Positions 8,666-17,735 are shown, counted from the first letter of the stretch. The stretch: DNA of 64,000 nt from Prosthecobacter gellanilyticus (GCF_007992435.1 NZ_BKAG01000030.1:22741-86740); one strand, 5' to 3'. Notes: generated from the letters alone by a model not told the origin. Translations and numbers: made by a program.

Positions 8666-9658
8666 ATGAAGTCATCTCTCTCGATCCGCGGATTTGGACA
8701 TCGGATTGGTAGCAGGCTAGTTAGCAATGACGAGACATCACGATCATTAGGACTGCCTTCATCTTGGCTATTTGAGAGGACGGGAATCCGGGAGCGGCGA
8801 TTGTGTAGCGCCGACGAAGATGTGTTGACGATGGCACAAGGCGCAGTCCGCAATGCCCTCGATCAGGCCGGTATATCTATCGGAGAATTGGGCGCGGAGA
8901 CAGTGCTTCTTCACATTCAGAACGGCATTACACATCTGACTCCGCCCGCATCGATCGTGCTTGCAGGCTCCCTTGGCCTGAAGCGCGTTCGTTGCTTGAG
9001 CATCGATGGTGTTTGCGCCGAGCCGATCAATGCGCTGGAAATCGCAGCGCTGATGTTCAACGCTGGCCTATGTTCACGTGCCATTATCTCAGCCTCAGTT
9101 GATTTCACTGCGTTGATAGATCCGGCCGATAACCAAACCTCTGGTCTGTTCGGCTGCGGAGCGGGCGCACTCATTGCAGAACCAGCAAAGGCAAATAGCC
9201 CGTATGGATTGCACGGACTAACTTGGGAGACACATTCTGAACATTGGAAGCTTGGGGTGTCGCCAATGCTCTCAAGTCGCGCCGAGAAAAACGGCGTTAG
9301 CGTCACCTTTGGCCACTATCAAATGAAGGGACAAGAACTTGCTCGAGTTGCGCTACGTGTGCTGAATGGAGTCCTTGGACGAACCTTGGATGAAGCTACG
9401 TGTTCGATCAATGACTGTGACCTTGTTGTGAGTCACCAGCCGAACGTGAAGATGTTAGATATCGGATTGCCTCGACTTGGAATCCCTCTCGACAAAGTTC
9501 CTCGTCCAGGTGCGTGGATGGGCAATCTCGGGCCTGCGAGTCTCTTGGTGGGGCTAAGCACGGCGAAAGAGTCGGGATTGATCGCCGACGGAAAGAAGGT
9601 CTTACTACTCAGCTTTGGCCTAGGCTTCTCTGCTGGAGCGGCGGTTATACAATTCTAA
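8666..9658 (+). CDS. 3-oxoacyl-ACP synthase III (FabH)-like condensing enzyme
   Basis: A 330-residue thiolase-fold enzyme of the KAS III family, joining an acyl-CoA starter with an acyl carrier or transferring acyl groups. The catalytic triad is present: Cys near residue 116 (SIDGVCAEPIN), His in SHQPNVKMLD, and Asn in MGNLGPASLL. WLFERTGIRERR near the N-terminus matches the typical FabH IKTRTGIRERR-like region. ATG 8666 is 25 bp after the monooxygenase stop. No acyl carrier protein gene was found nearby, so it would use the host ACP or a CoA ester. In this setting a secondary role (PqsD- or CerJ-like starter or acyltransferase) is more likely than housekeeping fatty-acid synthesis; that is inference. 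Confidence 0.85.
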   Translation: MKSSLSIRGFGHRIGSRLVSNDETSRSLGLPSSWLFERTGIRERRLCSADEDVLTMAQGAVRNALDQAGISIGELGAETVLLHIQNGITHLTPPASIVLAGSLGLKRVRCLSIDGVCAEPINALEIAALMFNAGLCSRAIISASVDFTALIDPADNQTSGLFGCGAGALIAEPAKANSPYGLHGLTWETHSEHWKLGVSPMLSSRAEKNGVSVTFGHYQMKGQELARVALRVLNGVLGRTLDEATCSINDCDLVVSHQPNVKMLDIGLPRLGIPLDKVPRPGAWMGNLGPASLLVGLSTAKESGLIADGKKVLLLSFGLGFSAGAAVIQF

Positions 9659-9668
9659 ATGAGTGAAC

Positions 9669-10511
9669 ATGACTCAACGCTTTTCCGATTTAAAGAAATT
9701 CTGTGACTCTGCCGATGCTGACACGTCATTTCTTGCCGAGCATGAAGTGACTGTTATTGGCCAAGGCGGCGTCTCTCATCGTATTACAAAGATTGGGAAT
9801 GGGGAGCCAGTCATCTTCATTCCTATGCTCCATGAATTAAACTTTTTGTATACGCCAGTGATGAAGAGTCTGTCTGAGAGGTATTCAGCTTACACTTATT
9901 CGCCTGCCCTAAAGTCTGTTGGAATGACCACGCCCGAACACCGGGCTAATGATTTGGCATCAATCCTTGAGGCAGTCAGTAGTCATCCGGTTCATTTAGT
10001 AGCCTGGAGCGATAGCTCCGCGGTGATATGTAGCCTTCTTGAGTCGCGTCCAGCTATTGTGAAATCCGCGGCATTCATTGCCGTGCCCGATCGCTACATC
10101 TTCAAGTTTCCGATCAATTTAGGCTTAGATCTGCTCTACAGATTTCCATTTGAACGACTGCCCATACGCCGAGTGTTGCTTCGGTGCCTGGGATCACTCA
10201 TGGGAGGTGTTGCCATACCTCCACGTTTTGTAGAGGCACGCGCAGCTACAATTCCAGATCTCGTGCGCATTTTCAAAGATGCTTGCTTACCGTGCATAAA
10301 GAAGCATTCGCCGCTAAAGCATAAAGCACCGTGCTCGACCTTGGTCATCGGAGGGGATTCCGATAAGGTCTCATCTATAGAGCAGAGTCGCAGATTTGCA
10401 GAAGCGATGGGCGCTCATCTCGTAGTGCTTCGTGGAGGAGATCACTTTCCGACATACACACAGCCCGACCAGGTCAGCGCGGCGCTGATGGACTTTATTA
10501 CCCCCAAATGA
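9669..10511 (+). CDS. Alpha/beta hydrolase
   Basis: A 280-residue alpha/beta-hydrolase-fold protein. The nucleophile elbow reads LVAWSDSSAV, with the usual first Gly of GxSxG replaced by Trp next to the Ser. An acidic residue follows in VIGGDSDKVS and the catalytic His in GGDHFPTY near the C-terminus. Such enzymes act as thioesterases, lyases or hydrolases in small-molecule pathways. A GTG at 9663 is an alternative start two codons upstream. It follows the KAS III gene by 10 bp and overlaps the next gene by ATGA. It could release the product from a thioester; the reaction is inferred. Confidence 0.75.
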   Translation: MTQRFSDLKKFCDSADADTSFLAEHEVTVIGQGGVSHRITKIGNGEPVIFIPMLHELNFLYTPVMKSLSERYSAYTYSPALKSVGMTTPEHRANDLASILEAVSSHPVHLVAWSDSSAVICSLLESRPAIVKSAAFIAVPDRYIFKFPINLGLDLLYRFPFERLPIRRVLLRCLGSLMGGVAIPPRFVEARAATIPDLVRIFKDACLPCIKKHSPLKHKAPCSTLVIGGDSDKVSSIEQSRRFAEAMGAHLVVLRGGDHFPTYTQPDQVSAALMDFITPK

Positions 10512-11584
10512 AAATGGAACGCCCCGTCTTTTCATACGCGACCGAGGACTATCTCGTTCTAAGAGAGGCTTTTGGTGATGGGCATCTTGGGCGTGTCTTG
10601 TGCATCTGCTCAGGAGGCGAAACGGCTCTAAATCTTTTAAGCTTTGGCGCACGAAATGTCGTGGCTGTGGATTCTCACCCTGGTCAGTTGGCCCTAGCGC
10701 GCCTGAAATATGAAGGCATGAGGCGCTTGCCGGCTGCGCATTTTGCTGATCTTCTCGGCATTGGTGAGGGCTCTCCTTTGGCGTCATTTAACGAAATTAG
10801 GAGTCATATTCCAGAGAGTGAACGTGACTTTTGGCACACATCGTCAAACCTTGGGAAGGGGGCTCTTTGGTGTGGCTCTTTGGCGCGTTATTTCCTGATT
10901 GTCGGAAGGTGTCTTCGGCTTGCGCTGGGCAGAGTTAGGTTTGAGCGCTTGTTAGCACTTTGTGGTAACAAGGACATCGATAATTTTGTGAGTGACTGCT
11001 TCAAGCTTTGGCGATTCAAAGTTGTGCTAGCCCTCCTGCTTAATCCGAAGGTCTTGGCCTGGTTCTATCCAGATCATGGATGGCGCACTCTTTCTCATTC
11101 AGAAAGTCCACGTCAGTTTTGTCTTCGTAAGTTGGTTGAGATCGCTGGACACCAGCCAATTGGAAGCAATCCTGTGTTAGGCCCAATGCTAACTGGGAGC
11201 TTTATAGCTGCTTTGAGACCCCCATACCTCGCGGTGAATCATGCGGATCTCTCTGGTTCGGTCGAGTTTCTTCAATATGACCTTCGAGAGATTGGTCGGT
11301 TAAATGCAGAAGGTAGATTTAGTGCTTTCTCGCTCTGTAATGTTATTGACTGGTTAACTGAGGATGAGTTGCATCTTGTGCTCTGCCAGGTTGGTAACAT
11401 CGCTCTTCCGCACGCAAAAGTGTTAATCTATTCGAGGTATGAAAGAGCCACCTCCTCGCTAGTCCAGCTTTTTGAGTCAGCCGGGTGGTTTCTGGAGAAA
11501 GATGAATCTGCTCAGTTGCTTGCGCTAGATCGCACTGGCTATCATAAAACAATCTTCCTTCTCACTTTGAAGAATGGAGAATAG
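10508..11584 (+). CDS. DUF3419/BtaA-like SAM-dependent aminocarboxypropyl transferase
   Basis: A 358-residue protein resembling DUF3419/BtaA, which moves the 3-amino-3-carboxypropyl group of S-adenosylmethionine to a lipid hydroxyl in betaine-lipid synthesis. The SAM-binding motif is CICSGGETALNLLSFGARN followed by VVAVDSHPGQLALARLK; later NVIDWLTEDELH and KVLIYSRYER match the C-terminal half of the fold. It begins inside the preceding gene (ATGA overlap) and overlaps the following gene by 11 bp. No BtaB-like N-methyltransferase is adjacent, so a finished betaine lipid is not implied. The family call is moderately sure; the acceptor is unknown and could be the product of the KAS III, monooxygenase and hydrolase steps. 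Confidence 0.65.
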   Translation: MKMERPVFSYATEDYLVLREAFGDGHLGRVLCICSGGETALNLLSFGARNVVAVDSHPGQLALARLKYEGMRRLPAAHFADLLGIGEGSPLASFNEIRSHIPESERDFWHTSSNLGKGALWCGSLARYFLIVGRCLRLALGRVRFERLLALCGNKDIDNFVSDCFKLWRFKVVLALLLNPKVLAWFYPDHGWRTLSHSESPRQFCLRKLVEIAGHQPIGSNPVLGPMLTGSFIAALRPPYLAVNHADLSGSVEFLQYDLREIGRLNAEGRFSAFSLCNVIDWLTEDELHLVLCQVGNIALPHAKVLIYSRYERATSSLVQLFESAGWFLEKDESAQLLALDRTGYHKTIFLLTLKNGE

Positions 11585-12314
11585 CCCGCTTCATAAGCCT
11601 GTTGGTCGAGTACCTAGCGCCAAGATTGCGTATGTATGCGCAACACCGTTGCTACCCCCCATCGGGGCTTCGTTGCTGACGCCCCTAGTATTGATGAGTC
11701 ATGACCGTTTGCTGAATGCAGGGTTCTGGGAAATCTGGCTCCTAGGTGCTACGATCGTTCTAATTATGGCCGCCGGTCTACTCCCGACAGCATGGGTTTC
11801 AGTTGTCTTGGGGTATGCATTCGGTTGGCCTGGCTTCGGCTATGCGATGGCTGCAAACTTGTCAGCTGCACTTTTGGCAAAGGCCCTGCTGTCGTCTCTT
11901 TTGAAGGAAGATGGTCGGCTATTTTTGTCCAGATGGCATCTGACACAAAAACTTGCGGCGCGCGCCCGGAGGGGCGCTGGTATGTTCGTCTTTTTGTGTC
12001 GACTTTCACCTGTCTTGCCGTTTGCCACCACAAACGTTGTTCTTACCTTGGTTCCCGTAGGTTATCTCAAATACGGTTGGTGGAGCTTTGCGGGAATGCT
12101 GCCCAGGACAGTTGCTGCTGCCTCCATTGGCGTCGCGAGCAAAGTTCTGGTGTTCCAGGCATCTCCTAAAGTGAATATCCTGTTAGTTGCGACCCTTCTC
12201 ATTGTGTCTTGCTATGGACTGTGGCGGCTGTTTAGATTGGACTCGGATGGGCCGAGGAGTGAGCTTGGCAAAAGCAATCCCAACCAGTCAGATGACGACT
12301 CCCGCGCATCATGA
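11574..12314 (+). CDS. VTT-domain (TVP38/DedA-like) membrane protein
   Basis: A 246-residue membrane protein with about five hydrophobic segments and a VTT/SNARE-associated core (GYAFGWPGFGYAMAANLSAA, then FLCRLSPVLPFATTNVV with the characteristic Arg-Leu-x-Pro). Related DedA/TVP38 proteins are linked to lipid flipping and membrane homeostasis, fitting a lipid-type product made by the upstream genes. ATG 11574 lies inside the end of the DUF3419-like gene (11-bp overlap). Its last 103 bp overlap the 3' end of the minus-strand replication-relaxation gene, a tail-to-tail arrangement suggesting a join between cargo and backbone. Function within the cluster is inferred. Confidence 0.75.
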   Translation: MENSPLHKPVGRVPSAKIAYVCATPLLPPIGASLLTPLVLMSHDRLLNAGFWEIWLLGATIVLIMAAGLLPTAWVSVVLGYAFGWPGFGYAMAANLSAALLAKALLSSLLKEDGRLFLSRWHLTQKLAARARRGAGMFVFLCRLSPVLPFATTNVVLTLVPVGYLKYGWWSFAGMLPRTVAAASIGVASKVLVFQASPKVNILLVATLLIVSCYGLWRLFRLDSDGPRSELGKSNPNQSDDDSRAS

Positions 12315-13156
12315 TCAGTGACGAGCAAACGGGTTCTGAATTTTGAGCCGAGAGAACTTGCGATATGCCGTGCGCGCATCTTTCCATTCGTCACTATCAC
12401 AATAGCTGGTCTGTCGTGGCTACCGAAATACGTAGCAAATTGATTATTTGTCAGTGTGCCATATGCAGTCGCCTTTCGCAGAATGGAGCTTTGAGCCATG
12501 CCATTCCGATTGATTGGCATAGTTCCCATATCCGCCTCAAGAAGATAGTGCAGCTTCTTTAATTTTCCGTCGGGCATTTGGATCTCGATCGAGAAAATTT
12601 TATCCGGCACAACACTGACTCTTCTTCTTCCTGGAAGGTCTACACACCATTGAGGTGCTCGCGGCCTGCCTTGGCCGCCTTCGGCGGAGAAGGAATGGCT
12701 TCCGTAGATCAGTCGCACATTGCTGCGTTTGGAGCACTCGACTTCCAAAGCAGACATAAATGAGCTTATCATGACGGCATGTTTTAAATAGACGCGTCCG
12801 ACCTGTGACTTGCTGGACACCCAGCTCATGCGGTTGAAGGGCATGTCCAAGTCTCGCCGAAGTCGGCCGGCTCCTCGTGACGCCAGAGCGTAGACAAGGC
12901 GTCGGGAACCTCCTTCATGATAATAGTCAAGCTGCGAGCGGGGGCGGTCTAGATATCCGTGGTGATAGAGCAAGTTGAGGCGCCGAAGTATTTGCTGGCT
13001 ACTGCCGCCCGCGAGCTTCACTAGCCAGTCCGAAGTAATAAAGCGATGCTCGGCAGCATGGCAGAGGAGATCGATGTCCCTCTTGGTAAGCTGGAGTGCG
13101 CCGGCACTCTCCGGATCTCGTCTAAAGCGTGGAAGTCGGTGCTGCGACCTTTGCAT
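12212..13156 (-). CDS. Replication-relaxation family protein
   Basis: A 314-residue protein of the replication-relaxation family (plasmid and integrative-element proteins with an N-terminal winged helix, thought to act in replication or mobilisation). Visible parts are an HTH-like segment (LTKRDIDLLCHAAEHRFI, then LVKLAGGSSQQILRRLNLLY and HHGYLDRP) and the typical core (LKHAVMISSFMSALEVECSK, FSIEIQ, YLLEADMGTMPI). ATG 13156 is preferred to 13171. It sits on the same strand as the ArdC and coupling-ATPase genes and in other elements commonly accompanies such ATPases. Its 3' end overlaps the VTT gene on the other strand. Family call good, biochemical role unproven. Confidence 0.75.
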   Translation of the reverse strand: MQRSQHRLPRFRRDPESAGALQLTKRDIDLLCHAAEHRFITSDWLVKLAGGSSQQILRRLNLLYHHGYLDRPRSQLDYYHEGGSRRLVYALASRGAGRLRRDLDMPFNRMSWVSSKSQVGRVYLKHAVMISSFMSALEVECSKRSNVRLIYGSHSFSAEGGQGRPRAPQWCVDLPGRRRVSVVPDKIFSIEIQMPDGKLKKLHYLLEADMGTMPINRNGMAQSSILRKATAYGTLTNNQFATYFGSHDRPAIVIVTNGKMRARHIASSLGSKFRTRLLVTDHDARESSSDWLGLLLPSSLLGPSESNLNSRHSP

Positions 13157-13180
13157 TAGCCCATTATACACAAGATAGAC

Positions 13181-15055
13181 TCAATCAGGCAGGCTGTTGG
13201 GCGCATCAGTGCATAGATCGTCAACTTCCTTTGATAGCTGGGTTAGCTCGGCTGAAGAATGTTTTCGCGAAAGAGCCAGCAGAGGCTTTTGCTCGTCAAA
13301 TTTTGTTCGTATGACGTGCCTTGCATCTGGAGACAGTTCGCCGCCGTTGAGGCGGAAATTCCGAGCTGCCAGGATGAGCAATGCTGGATCATCAATCGCC
13401 GAAAGACTGGCTTCAACGTTATGAGAATATGTGCTGCGGACGGCAGCGGTGCTTGCCCAGACATAGGTCACCGGGGTGGTGATTTTTGCTGGCTGCAATT
13501 CATCTGGCGCAGAATTCAGGAGACTGTCCAAAGCTGCCCACGCGGTCTGCATTAAACTTTGAGTCCTTGAAGATGGCCCGCCATTTTGGTGAACGCACGC
13601 TGCAGCGAGCGCGATTACCATGATTCCATGTGTTAAGGCCGGGAGGGAAGCGAGCCAGCTCCCCAGGTCAAACTTCCAGCCCTGTGCGGCGACCTTTAGA
13701 GAGTTGAGCAACTCGTGTGCTATCACCTCTGCGTTGCCTAGCTGTGCGAGAACTTGGCTCAGAGCCTCAACCAGAGCCTTGTCTTGCCCTAGAAGCTGTT
13801 CGTGCCAGATATAGTTGGAGTTATGAAGCCACTCACTGTAGGCGGAGAATGCCGATTCCAAGTCCTGCTGGGAGGATAATCGAATGGCGAATCTAGCTCT
13901 GGCAAGGAGGCTGGTGTGTGTTTCGGGACCTGGGGCTTCCTGAGAGGCTGGGTCGATTTTGCGGACAACAAATTGATTCAACAACCCTTCATGGAATAGA
14001 GAACGGGAGCTGTCCTCGCGGCCTTGCGGCCCAACGTATACGCTGTGATTTCTGAGGAAGAGAACCGCGATTGGCAATCCGGCCTCCGACGAGAATAGGT
14101 GGTCAATAATCACATTAACTCGCCTTGGAAGCTCTGTTCCGAGCCATTGCTCCAGCTGCAATTTATAATATTGAGATTCGTCTACGCTAAGACCATATTC
14201 CGCGACCGACATTTTCGATAGGCTGTCTGTGATCTCCTCCCAAAGCCACAGAGCTTGCATCACTGCGAAAGCCAAAACTAAGTGGCGCATTTTCGGGTCT
14301 TCGAGCATGAGGCTCTGACAAACTATTGATTCTAAGAAATCAAGATCATAAATTCGGAGTAGCGCTGTTGCTGTGACAGCTTCATGCGGCAGATGGGTCG
14401 CCCATTCCAGCCATTGTTGAGTAGACAGTCTGCTAAGCCACTCAGACCTCAATGAGAGCTCCTGTCGCAAGGTGTTTTGGTCAGCAAATCGCCATATCTC
14501 GAGGAGCTGGTTCCATTCGTCCGCCTGGGATGAAGAGGCTTCCAGATGCTGTAGCAAGGATCCCCTGTGTGCTCTTAGGTATTCAAGCTCGAAACAGTCC
14601 CCCGGCTCCATATCGGAACGAGCTAGCTCGCCCTGCATATCCTGTATGCACGTGAGCGGTATGCTCTGAACAAATGTATTAAAATTCGAGGAGCGCCGAA
14701 ATTCCTCAGCAAGCTTGAACCAGACGTCAATTCGCTTGGGCAGCATGGCAGCCGTGCGCCCGGCCAGTCTTTTATTCAACACCCTGTGGGATGACGCATT
14801 GATATCTTCATCGGCTGCTTCGTCTGTAGTAGCTTCCCAGCTGGTAACAAACGCAGGCTGGAAAGGCCGGCCTGCGCTGGGAAACTGGCAAGTGTCCTCC
14901 ATATGATAAGCAAGCAGTCCCGAAATCAGTGGATCGAGAAGATTCGCCCATTCCTCTTCGCTGAGGACTTCATCTAAAGTCTGATCAATGCTGGATGCTT
15001 TTTCCATATGCCGGTGACGTCCCGGAAAAAGGAAGAGTCGACTGTCTCTGTTCAT
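13181..15055 (-). CDS. Unrecognised 624-residue protein, partner of PLD-like gene
   Basis: No family recognised. A soluble, mostly helical, Leu/Ser/Glu-rich protein without signal peptide or membrane segment. Apart from a short hydrophobic patch (THGIMVIALAAACVHQNGG) it shows no Walker, nuclease or protease motif. ATG 15055 overlaps the stop of the upstream PLD-like gene (ATGA), so both are translated from one message. That favours 15055 over the ATG at 15007. The pair lies between the replication-relaxation and ArdC genes, a cargo position. It may be the sensor or adaptor of a two-gene defence unit; this is inference from coupling and location. Confidence 0.65.
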   Translation of the reverse strand: MNRDSRLFLFPGRHRHMEKASSIDQTLDEVLSEEEWANLLDPLISGLLAYHMEDTCQFPSAGRPFQPAFVTSWEATTDEAADEDINASSHRVLNKRLAGRTAAMLPKRIDVWFKLAEEFRRSSNFNTFVQSIPLTCIQDMQGELARSDMEPGDCFELEYLRAHRGSLLQHLEASSSQADEWNQLLEIWRFADQNTLRQELSLRSEWLSRLSTQQWLEWATHLPHEAVTATALLRIYDLDFLESIVCQSLMLEDPKMRHLVLAFAVMQALWLWEEITDSLSKMSVAEYGLSVDESQYYKLQLEQWLGTELPRRVNVIIDHLFSSEAGLPIAVLFLRNHSVYVGPQGREDSSRSLFHEGLLNQFVVRKIDPASQEAPGPETHTSLLARARFAIRLSSQQDLESAFSAYSEWLHNSNYIWHEQLLGQDKALVEALSQVLAQLGNAEVIAHELLNSLKVAAQGWKFDLGSWLASLPALTHGIMVIALAAACVHQNGGPSSRTQSLMQTAWAALDSLLNSAPDELQPAKITTPVTYVWASTAAVRSTYSHNVEASLSAIDDPALLILAARNFRLNGGELSPDARHVIRTKFDEQKPLLALSRKHSSAELTQLSKEVDDLCTDAPNSLPD

Positions 15056-16686
15056 GGGGAATCAAGGTTTGATGTGAATGGCAGCTTCAAAATCTGTGAC
15101 AAGGTCTTGAGTGCCGACCCACCATATCTGCTGAGCCGGGACGTCAGGAGCCTTAATGTCCTGCCAGAAGAATCTGGACTCAGGGCCGGGGATTGATCCC
15201 ACCAGGAATTGATCTCTTGGTGGAGCTTCTCAGGCCTCTGGATCCTAAACAAGACTGTTGGACGATGGCCGAAATGGTTGAAAGAGCTTCCGACTACATA
15301 TACCTCATCGTCAATCTGCAAGAATCTGTCATGAGATACCGTGCCTAACATCTTGCGCGCATTGATCTGGAATGGCAGATGTTTCTGTAGGTTGCGGAGT
15401 GTCGACATGAACCGGGATTCTGATGTGATGTCATTCTCGTCACGGCGACCCAGTTGCTCGTTTGAAGACAGCAAGCGAAGTTCGCAGGTTGCATAGCCAA
15501 TGAATGCCACTAGCGTTGCAACATCATCGCTCTCGAGATAAGGATCCACGACCGTGCATTTTGTGCGTGCACGTCCCACAACTTCACGCAACGCTTGAAG
15601 TGCATCCGCCCGAGAAGATGTCCCGCCTGGAAAATATCGAAAGATCTTTGCTTGAGCCAAGCTGGCGATCTCTCGCTGCCACACTGCAGTCATCATGTAT
15701 TCCAAAGGGGTGGCGACTTTAATTGTATCTGAGGGAGGTTCTAGAGGAGTTGCGGTTTCGATCTCGAGGACTTTTGAAGCACCGGTTGCAAGGCGATGGG
15801 GCACTTTGGTTCGTGTCAAAACCGAAGATGTCATATGGAACTCTGTGAAGAAGTATCCGCCCGGCTCATTCTCCAAACACCTCCCCATTGAGTCAAAGAA
15901 TCGCATTCGGAACTCATATGGCGCTGCTGGCAGCGCAACCGTGCTGTAGGCAGACTGAAGATTGTGACGAACGCAATATCCTTGTCCAAAAGGGGGCCAT
16001 TGGTTGGTAAACTCAACTGAACATCCACTGATTGACTTGCCTGGACGCAAATGGCAACGCAGGAGCAGCGTGCGTCCATCAGTAGCGATACTCTTCTGGA
16101 TGTGCTTTACGATAGGATTGCCGAAACAAAGATGCACTGCCCCCAAATGCTCGGGGAAGCGCTTAAAGTCGACGCCAAGCACTTCTTGGAGCGCATCGGC
16201 AATGCGATCAGAAACGCTTTTCGGCAGATAAGAGCGCAGTCTCGATGTGTTGTCATACTTTGAGAGGAGCGATAATGATGTAGCACGCCTTGGAAGAACC
16301 GCACCCAATCCCGCGTTTTCGCACAAGTTCGAAGGGATGAGAATAGGTTCTTCTTGAGGTATGAAAGGCATCAGCGATCCCATTGTATGAATCGGGGGGC
16401 GTGGGGGAAAAGGCAGTTGTCCACTCTTACATCCTCTGAAGAGTGAGATTCCATCTGCGACTGAAATGCACTCTCGTCTGGCATATAGAGTGAAGTCATC
16501 ATGCAGCGATTCCCGCCACTGCGGGTGGCCTTCAGTAGATAGCGACGGTGACAATTCTTGGTCTTGCGGACAAAGCTCAATGACGCAATAAACCAGAATA
16601 TGACGCTTAGCTGGGCGGTCGTGCAGCCAAGTTGTTGTAATCTCAGCGCGGCTATAGCTCGGAGCGATGGAATCGAGAGACATCAC
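15052..16686 (-). CDS. Phospholipase-D-like protein, possible VPA1262-type
   Basis: A 544-residue protein with a C-terminal phospholipase-D-like segment: CTVVDPYLESDDVATLVAFI forms the first strand, and HDRFLQIDDEVYVVGSSFNH supplies an HxRx4D version of the HKD motif with the usual following Ser residues. Only one HKD motif is seen, so activity would need a dimer, as in PLD-type nucleases. The N-terminal two thirds are unfamiliar; the arrangement reminds me of the VPA1262 family, at low certainty. ATG 16686 is followed by a well-formed gene that overlaps the downstream 624-residue gene by ATGA. A nuclease effector in a two-gene defence unit is the preferred reading. Confidence 0.6.
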   Translation of the reverse strand: MMSLDSIAPSYSRAEITTTWLHDRPAKRHILVYCVIELCPQDQELSPSLSTEGHPQWRESLHDDFTLYARRECISVADGISLFRGCKSGQLPFPPRPPIHTMGSLMPFIPQEEPILIPSNLCENAGLGAVLPRRATSLSLLSKYDNTSRLRSYLPKSVSDRIADALQEVLGVDFKRFPEHLGAVHLCFGNPIVKHIQKSIATDGRTLLLRCHLRPGKSISGCSVEFTNQWPPFGQGYCVRHNLQSAYSTVALPAAPYEFRMRFFDSMGRCLENEPGGYFFTEFHMTSSVLTRTKVPHRLATGASKVLEIETATPLEPPSDTIKVATPLEYMMTAVWQREIASLAQAKIFRYFPGGTSSRADALQALREVVGRARTKCTVVDPYLESDDVATLVAFIGYATCELRLLSSNEQLGRRDENDITSESRFMSTLRNLQKHLPFQINARKMLGTVSHDRFLQIDDEVYVVGSSFNHFGHRPTVLFRIQRPEKLHQEINSWWDQSPALSPDSSGRTLRLLTSRLSRYGGSALKTLSQILKLPFTSNLDSP

Positions 16687-16773
16687 TCAAATGCTGCTAG
16701 ATTAGGCGGCAGATGACAAATATTATTCCTATCTTTGCCACATATAGAGCCGAGTCCGTTTTGATGGATGCCG

Positions 16774-16805
16774 AGGAAAAGCCTCTCCAGCTAGTGGAGA
16801 GGCTT
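16774..16805 (-). terminator. Intrinsic terminator after ardC-like gene
   Basis: AAGCCTCTCC (16779-16788) pairs perfectly with GGAGAGGCTT (16796-16805) around a 7-nt loop. On the minus strand the stem is followed by TTTTCC. It begins 7 bp beyond the stop of the ArdC gene, so it most likely ends that transcript before the PLD-like pair. Confidence 0.75.
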
Positions 16806-16811
16806 CGCAGT

Positions 16812-17735
16812 TCAAGTGTCCGTCTTTGCGTGATCGTCCTCATCGGAACGTGTTGCCCGGTTAAGAATGAACGCTGTGGCTTTGCCGGCGTGGGAAGCTG
16901 CCTGAATGATCCAACGCTTGTGATCCGTGACGCGTAGGACATCCAGCCAGCTTTGCAGGTAGGCTGCGGACTTCTCGTGTGAATCATTGACGATATGGCA
17001 TTCCATACACAGGAAGGCCGCACCCATCTCCGCCACCAGTTCCTCTTGGGAATACACTTTTCCTCCGAAGCCGTCATGCTTGATGAGGCTCTCGCGATTC
17101 AGGCGATCGGCGTGGCCACTCGCGTGAATCAATTCGTGAAAGAGAGTATTGTAGAAGGTTTCTGCACTCTCGAATGCCGCCAGGGCTGGAATGTGGACGG
17201 TGTCTGTTGTCATTCGGTAACAGGCTGCTGTCGTCATTCCTTCCTTGATGGTGGGCGGGAGTTGCATCTCGGACACGATCTGTTCCGCAGCTTGAATCCG
17301 TTCATGGGGACATAGCTGTGGGATGTTAGGTAATGGCGGAAACTCAATGCCTTCAATTTGTGTGGCGTTGAAGACAGTGTATCCCCTGAGGTAGTTGGAC
17401 TTCCGCCGCTGTTGCGTCGGTTGGTCTGAGTTCTCGTCGTCGGGAGACTTCGGGTTTCCCACTTTGATGATGCGTGCGCCGTGTTCGCCTCTGCGCACAT
17501 GACCTCCTCTTTCCTGGGCTTGACGAAATGTCAGCCAGTAAGGCGAAGCCATGTGTCGAAGACCTAACAAGAGCACGTTCACGCCATTGTAAGTCTTGCC
17601 CGTGTGAAAGTTGCGCGGGATACCGACTTCGCGCTGCCAGGGACAGCGCCAGGGAACGACACCTCGCTCCAAATGTTCGATGATGAGATTGGTGACTGCT
17701 TGGTAAGGATCAATGCGAGACTCTGCGGTGCTCAT
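16812..17735 (-). CDS. ArdC-family antirestriction protein
   Basis: A 307-residue ArdC-type protein, which on conjugative elements protects incoming single-stranded DNA from restriction. The N-terminal ssDNA-binding domain has the hallmark IIEHLERGVVPWRCPW followed by RNFHTGKTYNGVNVLLLGLR. The C-terminal metallopeptidase domain has HELIHASGH at residues 200-208 and a downstream EELVAEMGAAFLC helix supplying a Glu. ATG 17735 (MSTAESRIDPYQAV) fits the family start better than the longer frame opening at 17807. The gene follows the coupling-ATPase gene on the same strand and ends at a clear terminator. It supports a conjugative origin of the backbone. Confidence 0.9.
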   Translation of the reverse strand: MSTAESRIDPYQAVTNLIIEHLERGVVPWRCPWQREVGIPRNFHTGKTYNGVNVLLLGLRHMASPYWLTFRQAQERGGHVRRGEHGARIIKVGNPKSPDDENSDQPTQQRRKSNYLRGYTVFNATQIEGIEFPPLPNIPQLCPHERIQAAEQIVSEMQLPPTIKEGMTTAACYRMTTDTVHIPALAAFESAETFYNTLFHELIHASGHADRLNRESLIKHDGFGGKVYSQEELVAEMGAAFLCMECHIVNDSHEKSAAYLQSWLDVLRVTDHKRWIIQAASHAGKATAFILNRATRSDEDDHAKTDT

